A DNA stretch of 64,000 nt, taken from assembly GCA_034770075.1 (NCBI GenBank), contig CM068377.1, positions 58,522,275 to 58,586,274 of the forward strand, in the 5' to 3' direction. A program made the position numbers and the translations under genes. The notes under the pieces were generated by a model. It saw only the letters and a program-made list of their open reading frames with translations. It did not search any database and had not been told where the DNA came from. Source of the stretch: Aralia elata (Eukaryota; Streptophyta; Magnoliopsida; Apiales; Araliaceae). Below are positions 43,674-56,469 of the stretch, in pieces (position 1 is the first letter of the stretch; each line of letters begins with the position of its first letter).

Positions 43674-46600
43674 CTGAAATATAGATATTAGGAGTTCAGT
43701 TCTCCGGATCGTTTTGTTGTCTAGTTCCCAGTCTGGGCAGTCCTACCTGCCGGTTCGATTTAGTTCCTAAAACATTGGTGTCAATAACCAATACTTGCAC
43801 TCCTCATAAATGAAAAATAACTGTGCTGCTTAAAATACTATAATTAGTAAAAAAAATCAGTGAGACTGACTATAGTAAAGTCCATAACCAACTTGTCTGT
43901 CATCATGGCATAATCACATGTGATGGATTCTTATTACCTAAACTCCCCTCAACACTTCTCTGTACCAATCTCCTCTCAAAATTTATAGGTCCCAAGATCA
44001 ACATGTATACTTTTAGAAAATGACATGAAATCTCACGTGTTGAATAATATAGATTATATCAACGGATATGCATATGTTTGCTATAACTGGATAGTACATC
44101 TGTTGAAATGGTGAATTTACCTTCCCAAAATTTGAACAAAATAAAAATAAAGAACCACCACTGCAGATATCAAGACGCAAGAAAAACGATTGTATAAGAA
44201 GTCAATGACATCATGTAGATTTAACATTGATGATGACAAACATTTCTAATTAATAAATCATGTTAAATAATTACATATACAGACTGTAAAATAGATTAAA
44301 AGTTTAAGATAAATATAAATATATATTAAGCAAATATGAGATGAAGTATAAGTCAAAAACTAATTTAAAAAATTAAGATTTGCATAGTTCTAACACCAAC
44401 CCTCTCTACATCAATCACTACAGTACAAATCACAAACAAACACGAGTAAACCCATTTCAGTATTAACAATACAAGATAAACATCAATGGAAAAATAACAT
44501 CTTTTTCCCAAGTAGAAGTGACATATATCCCATATACACCAATGGAGTCTGAGATACAAAAGAGCACTTAAAAAAATCATATCAATATCAAAATTACTAA
44601 ACCGGCATTTAAATAAAAATGACATCTTTCTCAGGCAAACAGTAGTGAGACATGGTTGGCCAAGTCCATCCAGATTCCATTTGAAAGGATGCGAAAGTAT
44701 CAAATTTGATTCAAGTGGAAGTTACCTTTTTCCTAATTGCTTAGATTTTTCCACACAAAAGCATACTAATTTTCCACAAGCTGTAAGTTCATATCAACTT
44801 TCCATTGATATACAAACAATTTTATAAACATAAAGGTATCAGCTCAAGTCTTTGCTCAAAACATAAAGAAATCATTCACTCCTTTTTCAGTGTACCTGAA
44901 AGAAGACATCAAATGCAATAGCAATATATATTAATTACTCCCTCCCTTCAAATTTTCAAAATAATATTCTTGTACTCTGTAATACTTAAATAGTTTCTAA
45001 TACTTGACTTTTGCTTTAACCCAAATCAAATAAAGTAAAACTGATTTTGAATGTTAGGATTTCAAAAATTGATTAGGAAAAAATAAATAAATCAAATGAT
45101 TCTATTTTTGTGAAACGGAAGGAAGGAGTAGTGTCTTTGCATATAGAATAATTAACATATATAAGTAGTAGAAAGATATAAGTGCGACTGTTTACCCTAT
45201 AAAACTACAGCATCACTACCTCAATAGAAGAGCAAAAGAGGTCTGAAGGAAGAACTAGATTAGCATATCAAGTTTGCCAACATATTTATCACATAAATAT
45301 GAAGTGAATGTGTTTGTCGTGATTTAGAAATTGACGGCAAAGATAGAAAGAGACCTAGAAATGATGTTTGGTCATCAATAGGAATATGCAAGCACCATAT
45401 ATCAAAGATCCTTCATTTGACGGAAAAGAAAAACATATAACATCAGCAATAACATCAACTTCAGCAGTAGTGTTTTTTTGTAGTATATATACTGTCCACC
45501 AGCTTTACATACATACATGTTACCATGGAATTTATCATTACTTACATTTGTCATGCTTTCGATCTCAAGTTAGTATGCATATACAACCTGCATTTAGCTG
45601 AAGCTTTTGAAGGTTAAAATAAAATATAAATGGCCTAATTCAGGCGCGCCTAAAGCGCAATACAGGATGAGATCAAACATACTGTTACTTAATCACTTGC
45701 ACACAAAAAAAGAGACCATTTTTAATATAAAAAAAAATATTTCACCAAAGAATTCCATTTAGAAATTAAAAATAAATATTCCACAAAAGAGACCATTTTT
45801 TAGTGATAGTAGTATAAAATAACACACTATTCTCCAGTTTGTCATCATTTTATTTATCATATCGCACTATTAAAACTCGGATAAAATTAAAACTATTTTT
45901 GTGCTAATGGAATGAATACTATATTATTACCACTTCTAGGCAGGCATCCAGATATGATATGAACCAAGTGAAAGACTATCGGTTAAAAAAAAGCAGGCAT
46001 CACTCATAATACATCACACAAGCTAGAAAACAACTGTCATATGCCAAACAATACCTAATCCATCTCCTTTTATATCTCAAAGACAGCTAGAAAAATAGAA
46101 TCCAAAGTCAAAATATTATATTCTGTATATAAAAAATCAAGGAAGTTGTAGTAATAATTCATAACCAACGCACATAATTCTTGTAAACAAAATATCTGAA
46201 CAAATCTCAACTTGTGAAGTCCAAAAGCAACTTAAAAACAAAAACAATCAGAGTCCCAAAGAACATTATAATTATTCAAAATCTTTATTATAATCTATGG
46301 ATATATTTTGGGTTAGAACAACTCAATTGAAGTCTAAAAACATTAAACTTGATATTACTTTGATTAATAACATTATAATTTGCTGTATGGTGGTAATTCA
46401 AATTAAAGCTTTCCATTCACTTGTTCATTTGATTCAAGACCACCTCAAGATTGCTACATCCAATTATAGTTTAGTGCACCAACATAACTTACTATCAATC
46501 CATTACAAATCTCAAAACTTAAACGCAACTAAATATTTTAATCGAAAAAACAGATGGAGTTCACAACATTCGTATAAAAATTTTATTATAGAAAAGATTT

Positions 46601-46980
46601 TGCTCACCTACAATAAATTCTGGTAAAATTATCAGCCCAAAATGGAACCACCTTACAATTAGCAACTAAAGTCTTTAACCCAGTTGCAGGAAATATCTTT
46701 ATCATAACCACCGGATTGATAATCCATCACAAATATAAATTATTGTTAGTCAAGGTGATTCAGTTCTGATATTATCAACTTTCATTATGAGGTGCAAAAG
46801 TAGATACTACAATTACATTATAAATGCACACATCAAAAGGCGTGAATTTTTTACACTCAATTGTAAATCAATACTATGAAAAACAGAGGAACCTACAATT
46901 AAAAACAATTAAGTATATTTGCAAACAGAGGAACCTACAATTAAGTATATCATTTAAGGCGTGATTTTGTTTTGTTGCGA
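43674..46980. other. CACTA interior without recognised gene
   Basis: About 3.3 kb, AT-rich. It holds short frames (112 codons on minus at 44365-44703, 109 codons on plus at 46297-46626), none with a motif I recognise. Earlier exons of the AAA-ATPase gene were searched for here on minus and not found. A short direct repeat (aacagaggaacctacaatta) is at about 46882 and 46924. Confidence 0.55.
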
Positions 46981-46984
46981 CTTA

Positions 46985-47421
46985 CAATCCGACCAGAAGT
47001 GCAGAGATGAGAACGGATCCCACGATGCCTAGGGTTTCACGATCCGAAAAAGTGTGGCCAATCCGAGTAGAAGATGACGAGTGGCTGATCGAGTAACGAG
47101 CGGCAGACGAGCAAGAGCAACAACAGAAATGATTTGGGTTAGAGAGGAGAGAGAGGAGAGAGCGGTAGAGGAAGAGCAACGAGAGACTAGGAGGGAGAAA
47201 GGGTTAGAGAGGAGAGAACTGGAGAGGACGATTTGGGGGGAAAATGGGAGCGAAGATGATTTGGGGGAAAAAATGGGAGCGGAGATACTGAAATGATTTG
47301 GGGGAAAAATGGGAGGGTTTAGATGGAAGGGTTTGTTTGGTGCAGATCTAGATGGAATAAGTATATCTGTTTTTTTTTTTTTGTGTTTGGCAGATGAGTA
47401 TGGAGAGTTGGGACACGTCAT
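46985..47421 (-). other. Exon-like region: possible second captured 5' exon in the CACTA
   Basis: This GC-richer patch reads on minus as a pyrimidine-rich stretch (typical of a plant 5' UTR), then MLFLYRSLLSLL...(47179) to ...GSVLISALLVGL, directly followed by GTAAGT at about 46984-46979, a consensus splice donor. A longer frame starts at 47421. The N-terminus is hydrophobic and Ser-rich. It could be a first exon and promoter taken from another host gene, or the 5' end of a CACTA transcript. No protein match is recognised. Confidence 0.35.
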
Positions 47422-48738
47422 ATCTCATTGCACATAAAACCAACAACTGTCCCTATAATTTATCATACAAACTCATTTTTTCTCAGTATCCTAATAACAT
47501 TTAAATTGTATTTTATTATTAATTATATTAAATTATATATATATATATATTCTAATTATATATATATAAATAAGTTTTCATCATTGTTTAAAAGTAGATA
47601 AGGATAATCAATGTAATAAAGTCATTTAAAGTGAAGGGTCAAAATCATTTATTATTCATCATTCGTAGAAGGTATGTATATATCTATATTATAAAGTCGA
47701 CCACTTTTTAGACGGTTACTTTTAGTGTTAATAATTAATTTGTGTAACTCTGTCACAAAAAAATGCTCAATAACTCCATCAATAATATTGATATTACTTA
47801 TCCAAATACTTAAATTATATCATTCAGTTATTCGTAAACGTATGATTTGTACCTCTATATAATTCTAAAAATATTTATGTATATATGTATACCAAATATA
47901 GTTTATAATTTTAAACTTTAGTTAATGTAATTAAAATGATTAACTTGTACCTTTAATAGAATATATACTTAAAATTTTAAAAATTATTTTATATTAATTT
48001 AATATCTAGCTTTAAAATTAGAAATATTTTTGTGAAAATATATCATTGATGCTCTAAGATTTACTTCAAGCAAAGTAATGAAGAATTTTTCCCTAACAAA
48101 ATAATTGTCACTAATTACATATTGTGAATAAAATTTTCTTCATTAGTCCCTCACAAAAAAGGCTTATTTGGGAAGGAAACAATTCACTCACAAAATTTCT
48201 TTCGCAAGAGCCCCAATTTCTTGTAGTGAGCACACATATGCATATACTTAAATAAATAATAAAACAAACAAGTAGAATTCAATTATGACTCAAACAAACA
48301 TATAAACTTTTGAACAATTTTTAATGAAGTATGTTATTAGTAATATAATTTTACGAAAAAAAACTAAAAAATATTAATAACATTTTATCGGTCCATAAAA
48401 TTAAAACAAAAGATTATAACAACTTTCATTAAATTGGTTACTAATTTATTAAAGAAAAATTAAACGCAATCAGTACATAACAAAATTTGGCTGAGAAAAT
48501 GCAAATAGTCTGTAATGACTTATTATTTTGGCAGTGTACTTGCAAAAATAAAAATAAAAATTAGTGTCTATTATAATTTGTTTCTTCATTATTTGTTGTT
48601 GGGATAATACACTTTTTGGTCACTGTACTAGGGTCCGATTTTCATTGTGGTTACCGAAACTTTTTTTTGTTACAATCGAATAATTGTACTCTTAAAAATT
48701 ATAAAATGTTCATTATTTTTAATTTCTGTCTGAAAAAA
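47422..48738. other. AT-rich CACTA interior with an unpaired CACTA-like terminus
   Basis: It includes an (AT)n run at about 47535-47575. At 48194-48228 the sequence ends ttgtagtg, which reads CACTACAAGAAATTGGGGCTC on minus, the form of a CACTA end of a different family. No partner start was found in the window. A word gataatacactttttggtcactgtactagg occurs at 48604 and again at 48966. Confidence 0.5.
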
Positions 48739-49052
48739 TGGACGGAATGCTGACTGTGCATATTTTTGCTGACGTGGAGCTGGGCTTGCCATGCTTAAAA
48801 ATTATTTAAAAAAAATGTTGCTCATGAGTGTTGAACTCTAGACCTCAACACACTAGAAATCTTATATTCCAACAAAAGCCTCTGAACCAACAACCTATCA
48901 TGCTAAAATTTATGTAACACTAATATTTAAACTACCTAGCATCGTTTCTATGCATGTGAAAATGAGATAATACACTTTTTGGCCACTGTACTAGGAATTG
49001 TAATAATAATAATAATTGTAATAATTATTATTGTATTAATAATAATAAATTT
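48739..49052 (+). repeat. Left arm of a large inverted repeat inside the CACTA
   Basis: From gacggaatgctgactgtgca through ttatattccaacaaaagcc, tttggccactgtactagg and a (taa)n run. It pairs with 50941-51314 in reverse orientation with mismatches and small indels. The two arms with a 1.9-kb spacer look like the ends of another nested transposon or foldback element. Confidence 0.8.
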
Positions 49053-50940
49053 TAAATACTTAAAATGATAATAATAATAATTAAAATACCCTAAAATAAT
49101 ATAAAGCAGTTACAAAAACATTTTATCCAAAATATAATAAGAAAACAATGTCAATTTTAAACTTGTATTATCAAAAAAAAAATCTAAAAAATTATGTCAT
49201 ATTGTACTGTAGAATGATATTCTCATTTTGGGACAAATCATCTCTCTCTTTTTTCCCCTATTTTTTTTGGTAAAAAAAATAACATATCTCTCTATCACAT
49301 ACACATACATAAACTTAATCTAACTTTCTAACTTATTATAATGGTTATTGCAATTTAATAATTGGAGATGTTTTGATGCTTACTCCATCCCATCCAAACT
49401 AACAGGATCATATATCCATAACTAATGGTGGGCCCGTAGAATTATTAGATTTGTAGCTAGCTATTACGGGCCTGCTTCAATGGCCCGGTCATATTAAAAT
49501 AGAGCCCCGCAACCTGCTTTTGGTTTGTGGGTCTTCAGCATTAATGGTGTTAAGGGTATATTACAAAATAGACCCTTAAAATGTACAGTATTATATCAAC
49601 AATAATGTTTAAGAGTTTGATATTTAATGGTTCATTTTCGAAGTTTTTTGTAAGTAAATATTTTAATTTCAAAGTATTAATTATAAGGAGAGGAATAAAC
49701 AAAGAAACAAATAAAGGAATATGACCTCATCTTTGTTTTTATTTTGGGTGTTTATATGTTTTGTTCATTCCGATTGAAATAGTAGGATTGTACATTAACA
49801 TTATACATTTAAACGTGCAATTATCATTGTAAAGTATGTATACATTATTGTCTCGTATATTTTTATTATAAATAATAAATTTACGAAGACCTCTTTTTAA
49901 TAAGACAGCGATAAGTGAGAATAAAATTATATTAAAATACAAAATAATAAAAATCAAGGGTAAAGTTGACCAAACAAGTTAAATTGTCTTGTGCCTAACA
50001 ATTATGTCTTGTTAATATCAATTCCCTAAAAATAATATATATACCGTAATAATTATTCTGTAATTTCGCACGGGATAGATAATGAATCAATCTCCTCTTT
50101 ATTTTTAGGAATAATAAGAAAGAAAAATGGCAGTGCCTACCTACCTACCTACCAAATACGAGTAAGGCCTTGACCCTCCCTTATGTTAATTGCCAGCTTT
50201 CCATTCCTCCCTTCCCTTCCCTTACTAGTTTCCAGGAAACATCCGCTAAACTAGTCCACCATACCTCAAAGACAATCACAAGTACCGCCTTCTATTTTCT
50301 TATAACAAGTATCTCTCTACTGTGCTTGGAAACATACTTTAATCAATCAGACATAAGGAGTTTGCATTATTAAACTTTTTACTCATCTACTTACAAGCTC
50401 TAAAATACTCCCTCCCTCCCGTCTTATACAAAAATTTATATTCAATTCTGATCTTAATTTTATTTACAAAATTTTAGTTGTGATGTAATTTTTTTTTTAT
50501 ACAAAAAATAATAACTTCGTACTTAGAAATAATTTTTTAAGTTGCTCAGGATTTCATAATTGACTATGAAGGAGACTCTTTTTTGAGCTAGATATTGATA
50601 AAGGCCAACTAAATTTTCAACCAAATTTAATTATTATGAATGTAATTGAACATCTTATCTTCAATTATACTAATTTTTTTTTTGGAAAGCCCCACTTTTT
50701 GGGACATCATTTACTTATACAATATCAAAAATCAATCAGACTTTACTAGAAGAGGAATAAATAAACTCACAAACAAACATCACATAAAATCAAACCACAC
50801 AAGAAGAGTAAGAAATAAACTACTAAATAAGCCTCACATAAAATCAAATCTCACTATAAGAGTAAGAAACAAAATCACAAACAAGCCTCAAGTCTCACAT
50901 AAAAAAGAGGAAATAAAGTTTCACATTAAAACAAAAACAA
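49053..50940. other. Spacer between the inverted-repeat arms
   Basis: About 1.9 kb with no supported gene. At about 50740-50910 three degenerate copies of a roughly 50-bp unit (acataaaatcaaa...agaagagtaagaaataaac) form a short tandem repeat. Short frames here are chance. Confidence 0.55.
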
Positions 50941-51314
50941 AAATTTTATTATTATTAATACAATAATAAAATTTATTATTATTACTTACAATAATAATTA
51001 TTACAATTATTATTATTATTACAATTCCTAGTACAGTGACCAAAAAGTGTATTATCTCATCTTCGCATGCATAGAAACGATGTTAGGTGGTTTAAATATT
51101 AGTGTTACATAAATTTTAGCATAATAGTTAGTTGATCTAGTGGCTTTTGTTGGAATATAAGGTTTCTAGTTTGGAGAGGTTTGAAGTTTGATACTTGTGA
51201 GCAATATTTTCTTTAAGGATATTTTTAAGTCAGGCATTTCTGTCCTCCACGTCAGCAATAACGGGCCACGTCAGTAAAAATAACGGGCCGATATGCACAG
51301 TCAGCATTCCGTCC
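50941..51314 (-). repeat. Right arm of the large inverted repeat inside the CACTA
   Basis: Reverse complement counterpart of 48739-49052: (tta)n run, cctagtacagtgaccaaaaagtg, ggcttttgttggaatataag and gcacagtcagcattccgtcc. About 60 bp longer than the left arm, with an inner duplication. Confidence 0.8.
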
Positions 51315-51949
51315 GTTTATTGTTTTGTTGGTCGGATGCTCTGCAATGTTCTTGAAGTCCAATGTAGTGCTCATTTGATCTGTTTTGGCCTTATGCTCTT
51401 GTATTGTCTTAGAATCTGAGTTTCACTGTTTGTCATGTTGAGTTCCCTTTCTTGACATTTTGTATCGATCTGGGGAATGCCCCTAAGTATATGTATCTCT
51501 TTTCTCTTATATACATTTAAATTTAGCAAAAAATAAATTAAATAATATGGAACAACTTATAAGTACAATTTATACAGCTTATATGTACAATTTATATTAG
51601 TAAATTTTAATTGATTTTTTATGATCAATTATGAATGATGATGTATTTGATATGTCTCCCATTTATGATATGTATTTTTACAACTTTAAATGGTTGTGAT
51701 TTGTTAGTAATTGGTCAATATTTTTTTATTTTTACTTTTTATAAATAAATTGAATAAATTGTTTATTAGGTGATTGACATTCGAATTCGGATATTTGAAT
51801 AATTTGTTTATTCGAATAAAAAATAGAAACGAATATTTTTCCGCATTTGGACATAATTTTTAAATACTAAATACGAATATTTTTTGACAATTCTCCGAAT
51901 ACCGAATATGTTCTTACAAAAACATGCTTATTGGGATTATCTTAATTTA
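51315..51949. other. CACTA interior right of the inverted repeat
   Basis: About 630 bp. A less AT-rich part (51340-51500) may be transcribed sequence but has no open frame of note. The rest is AT-rich. Confidence 0.45.
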
Positions 51950-52547
51950 AGGCAACATTTTAATAGTCGTTGCAAAAAGTTGTATACAATATGCAACGAA
52001 AATAAAAATTGTTGACAATGAATGTGGTCCATATTTGGCAACGAAATATAGGAACAAAACAACTTTCGTTGCCCACGATGAGGAGAAATCAAGTGGTTAG
52101 AAATTTTGCAACGAATTTCTAACGAATTTTGTTTCCAAATTTTGCAACGACTTATGACTTTCGTTGCGAAAAGTGAAAGCCTGACACAATCTACGACGAA
52201 GGACAAGTTTCGTTGCTAAACACACACTTTTAGCAACGACTTATAAAGTCGTTGCCTGAAAAATCGTTGCTAAAGCCCCATTTTTAGCAACAAAACAACT
52301 TTCGTTGCCCACGATAACGGGAAATCAAGTGGCCGAAAATTTTGCAACGAATTTCTAACGAAATTTTTTCCCGCCAATGGATTAGCAACGAAATTTTGCA
52401 ACAACTTATGAATTTCGTTGCAAAAAGTGAAAGCATTACACAATCTGCAACGAAGGACAAATTTCGTTGCTAAACATATACTTTTAGCAACGACTTATAA
52501 AGTCGTTGCCCGAAAAATCGTTGCTAAAGGCCCATTTTTTTGTAGTG
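51950..52547. repeat. Right subterminal repeat zone of the CACTA, with a tandem copy of the end
   Basis: Filled with GCAACGA/TCGTTGC words. The last about 257 bp (52289-52547) repeat the preceding stretch (52053-52288) with about 236-bp spacing; the first copy ends gctaaagccccatttttagc without the final tgtagtg. So the right end is present in tandem, one complete and one lacking the tip. Confidence 0.88.
52520..52547 (-). repeat. Right terminal inverted repeat of the CACTA
   Basis: Ends cccatttttttgtagtg; partner of 41251-41278. It is followed by the second tct target copy at 52548-52550. Confidence 0.93.
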
Positions 52548-55500
52548 TCTTGTGGATATCTCTTTCATATCAATATTCCCTATCTATCTGACATTCACAG
52601 TATTAATGATAAGATTATCCATAGAACTGAGGGGCGCATTCCGGTAAAGATGGCACCTCACCGGCGCTCATTAAGTGTAACCCCAGAGCTTATAGGACTC
52701 TCAACATCATTTAAATACCCTCATTCAGATGTATAGTTCGTATAGACACTGTATTTAACTTAGTACAACTATTCTAAAGAATTTAAAGATCAGAGTATAA
52801 CGCATTCTATAACATCAAGGATCATAATATATTACATAACATTTTGTTCGGTTACATCATTCGTTATACTAAGTTATTACAACAACAAGTCTGTAAAAAG
52901 GCTTACAATATTCAATAACAGAAATAAAATTTAATAGTTATGACTTTTCCTCTTTTTGGTCCCAAACGTGCAAGGGATATCATCTAAAGCTGCAAAAGAA
53001 GATATGCGCAAGAATGAGCTACAAATGCTCAGCAAGTTCATTTGAATATGTAAACACCATGTGTTTGATTTGAAAGATGTCAATGATGTATAATTGATAC
53101 TGAGGGTTCTGTACCGGAACCATATATTTCAAATTGTCCTGTCAGTCTTCAATGACTTAGAACCTCTTTGAGTTCGGATATCTGGTAGGTGATCAGCCTC
53201 ACCAATATCCTAGGAGTATGCATATCATCCTACCACATTTTTGGTCAATTTAAGTTAATTGCCAATATTGGTCAATTCATTGAATTGCCAATTTAAACCT
53301 TATCTGAAGGTTTGTCGGACCACCTTCCATCTACGGTGTCCCTATTACTCAGTATAGATGTCGTACCAAAACAATTTGGTTTGACTCAACAATTTTAAGC
53401 TCAAACAATCAATAAATGATTTCATTTCTTAAGTTATGCTGAACAAGTAGCAATAACTTCACAATAATTGATAGCAAGACATAAATGAATTGCTTAATAT
53501 AAATTGAGAAAAAGTTAGGACACTTGCCTTAGCGTAGCTCACTATAATTTTAGTACAATCGGTCAACGCACGTAGTCTACGTATACCAAATAATAAGCGT
53601 TAGCACGTATATAAACATGTATCACGCTAATCTAAACAAGTTTCATTAAGGTTCGACGTTGATTCGGTATCTCGGTCGCATCCTTAATGGCTAAACACAT
53701 AGATTGTTCGATAAAACTTCATTTGGAAGTCTAATTATTAGTCTAAATAATTTAATTATTATTTCTAACATTTTTAGAAGCTTGGTATTATTTTTAAATA
53801 ATTTTCAGAAGCTTGGAAGTAGTTTTAAATAATTTTACAAGCTTAGGAATATTTTTAAATGATTTTAATTATCATTTAGAATAATTTTAAAACATTTAAT
53901 ATGTTATTTAAATAATTTATTTATCCTTTAGAATATTTTTAGATATTTAAAATATTATTTAAATGATTTATTTATCATTTATAATATTTTTAGAAAGATA
54001 GAATATTATTTAAATGATTTATTTTATCATTAATAATATTTTTAGACTTTACTTTATCATTAAAATAATTTATTTATTACTTATAATAATTTTCAAAACT
54101 TAATTTAATATTTAAATGATTTAATTATCATTTAAAATAATTTTTAAATACTTAATATATTATTTAAATGATTTATTTATCATTAATAATATTTAAATAT
54201 TTTAATATTTTATTTAATTATTATATATTATAATTTTATTTACCTTAATATCATTTTTAAATAATTAATATAATTATTTAATAATTTAATATCATTTTTA
54301 AATAATTAAAACAATTATTAAATGATTTTTCATAATTATTAATTATTATTTAATTAAATTAAAATAATATTTCAGAATATAGAAAAATATTAAAAATAAA
54401 TTTTTATAATTTAAAAATGAATTTTCGGATTTATTTATTAATTATTAATAATTATTTAATATTTATTTATTATTTTATAATTTATTTAATTAATTTTTTA
54501 TTTAATTTTATTTAATATCCGTCGCTAAAGGGCTTTAGCGACGGTCTGCATGTATTTATAGGTTTCTGGGTTTTTCACATGCATTTCGTCGCTAAAGGTG
54601 TTCTTCATGAAGAACAGCTGGTCAACGCTGGTCAGGCTACTTTGATCTCAAATTAATCTCAGCTCGTTTGATGTTTATGTTTGATTTTTGTTTGTTGTTA
54701 TAGCCAACATGGCAGTGTACAACGACATAACAAATTCCATCTTAAAATATATCATATTATGCTCTAAATTTGATGGTCAAACCACCGGGTTCAGACTGTT
54801 CTTGAGTTTCTGGGTTACCCAGAAACTCAAGCAGTCATAACGGTCAACGCCTTTTGACCATTAATAACTTTGATTCTGTGTTTTCTAAATGTGTTTTGAT
54901 GATTCAAGATTGTAGTTTTACATACCAAATAACATGTTTAAAACAAGAAACAACATATTAAATATCATCTAGGTCATTTCTGGGTTGATCAAAAGTCTTG
55001 TCAGACTCTGTCAGAATGTTCTTCATGTTTCTGGGTTACCCAGAAACAGTCTATCAGGGTTGGTCAATGGGTTTTGACCATCAATAACTTTCATCCTAGA
55101 GATAATTTAACCATGCTACAAGTCGGGCCTTAAAGCTAACATGGCATAGTACTGATTCAAACTTTAAAACACATCAAAACAAACATTTTAAGCCGATCAA
55201 AAGCTCTGACAAAGTAGCTTGTCAGACTGTTCTTGACTGCCAAGAACAGTTTGCTATTTTGGCTTGATTTTCATACCTAGATGTTATGTAAACATGTTTT
55301 GACCGCCCAGATCACTTATTAACACATTAACAAGTATTCCTAAACATCTAAAACACAAAAATTTTCCAGGCTTGAAGATCAAACATAAATTAGGGTTTTG
55401 TGCACCTTTTTCTTCAAATTTTGATTTCTGGCTTCTGATTCTGAGCTTGTGATTGCTAGGGTTTGTTTAGGCTGGTTATGAGAGTGTATAGGCTTTGAAA

Positions 55501-56469
55501 TTTCGTGCTTAGCTGACCAGCATCTCATTCTATTTATAGGATGGGAAATTAGGGTTTCCTAAACTAATTTCCAAACTTTGCTCCCAAAAATATCTAACTT
55601 CTGAACTTGTGCTGCTTGTAATCTGGTGTGACTCACCTACTTAAGCTAGATATTTATAAATATCTGATTTTGTGTTCCTATCTTCTTTTAATTGGTTTAA
55701 AAATTTGATTTTTGATTTATTTACTTACTAATTAAATTTGATTTTTGTTAATCATGATTAGGATGTTAATTTAGGATTAGTAATATCCTAATTATGTTTA
55801 TATAACATAATTATGGTTTTAGATTTCATAAATTAGGGTTATTAAACCAAATTAGGGTTTTAGGGTTTCTAATTAGGGTTTAGGGTTTTTAATCCTACAA
55901 TTAGGGTTTCAATCTTTCGTTTAGGGTTTTAATTTAATCTTAATGATTCATAATTAATATTATGATTCATTATTTAAATCTTAATTATATTAATTAAGAT
56001 TATTGTACAATACTTAAGGTTTTAATTGATCAATTCGAACAATTATCACCAATTAGGGTTTTCAAATTAGGGTTTCTATTTTAGTTTATCATTTCAAACC
56101 CTATTTAACTTATTTTAGAATTTTATCAATTAATATAATATTATATTAATGTTGAAGCACGACAAAGCACTTTGTCAATTCCAAGTACGACACAGCAGCT
56201 TACAAAAATAATTTACCGAAACGCTTCTCGGTGAATTTACCGGAAGCACGACAAATCATTTTGTCCGATTAAGCACGACACAGCTACTTGGCGAAAATTT
56301 TTTATTTGACCTAATTGTTTAATAAAATACACAATCACATAATACCAAGTCAGAACAAGAAATTTCCTTTATTAAACACATAATTTACATATACAGATCT
56401 TATTAGGGTTCGGAATATTACATTCACCCCCACTAATAAGAATTTCGTCCTCGAAATTTACAGTGCAGT

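Larger units (their letters stand above)
41251..52547. mobile_element. CACTA (En/Spm-type) DNA transposon, 11.3 kb, non-autonomous, with captured host exons
   Basis: Both ends read CACTACAAAAAAATGGG inward, followed by (c/t)tt(c/t)agcaac. Subterminal zones of about 800 and 600 bp are filled with GCAACGA/TCGTTGC words in both orientations. The target duplication is tct. I find no frame resembling the TnpD/transposase 2 or TnpA proteins of this superfamily, so it would depend on a helper in trans. The interior has three exons of an AAA-ATPase gene (42852-43673), a second exon-like region (about 46985-47421), an unpaired CACTA terminus (48228) and a large inverted repeat (48739-51314). Insertion in only one of three otherwise equal LTRs dates it after the LTR sequence was fixed. 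Confidence 0.93.
41059..56422 (-). repeat. LTR 2 of the D array, shared by both units and split by a CACTA
   Basis: The pieces 41059-41250 and 52551-56422 join to a sequence nearly equal to LTR 1 once the 11,297-bp CACTA and its 3-bp target duplication are taken out. It serves as the 5' LTR of unit 1 and the 3' LTR of unit 2. Differences from LTR 1 are single bases and homopolymer length (for example cattcagatg at 52721 versus cattgagatg in LTR 1). Confidence 0.92.

Noticed and set aside
41251..52547. Autonomous CACTA with transposase
   Set aside because: No frame of adequate length or with recognisable transposase motifs was found on either strand.
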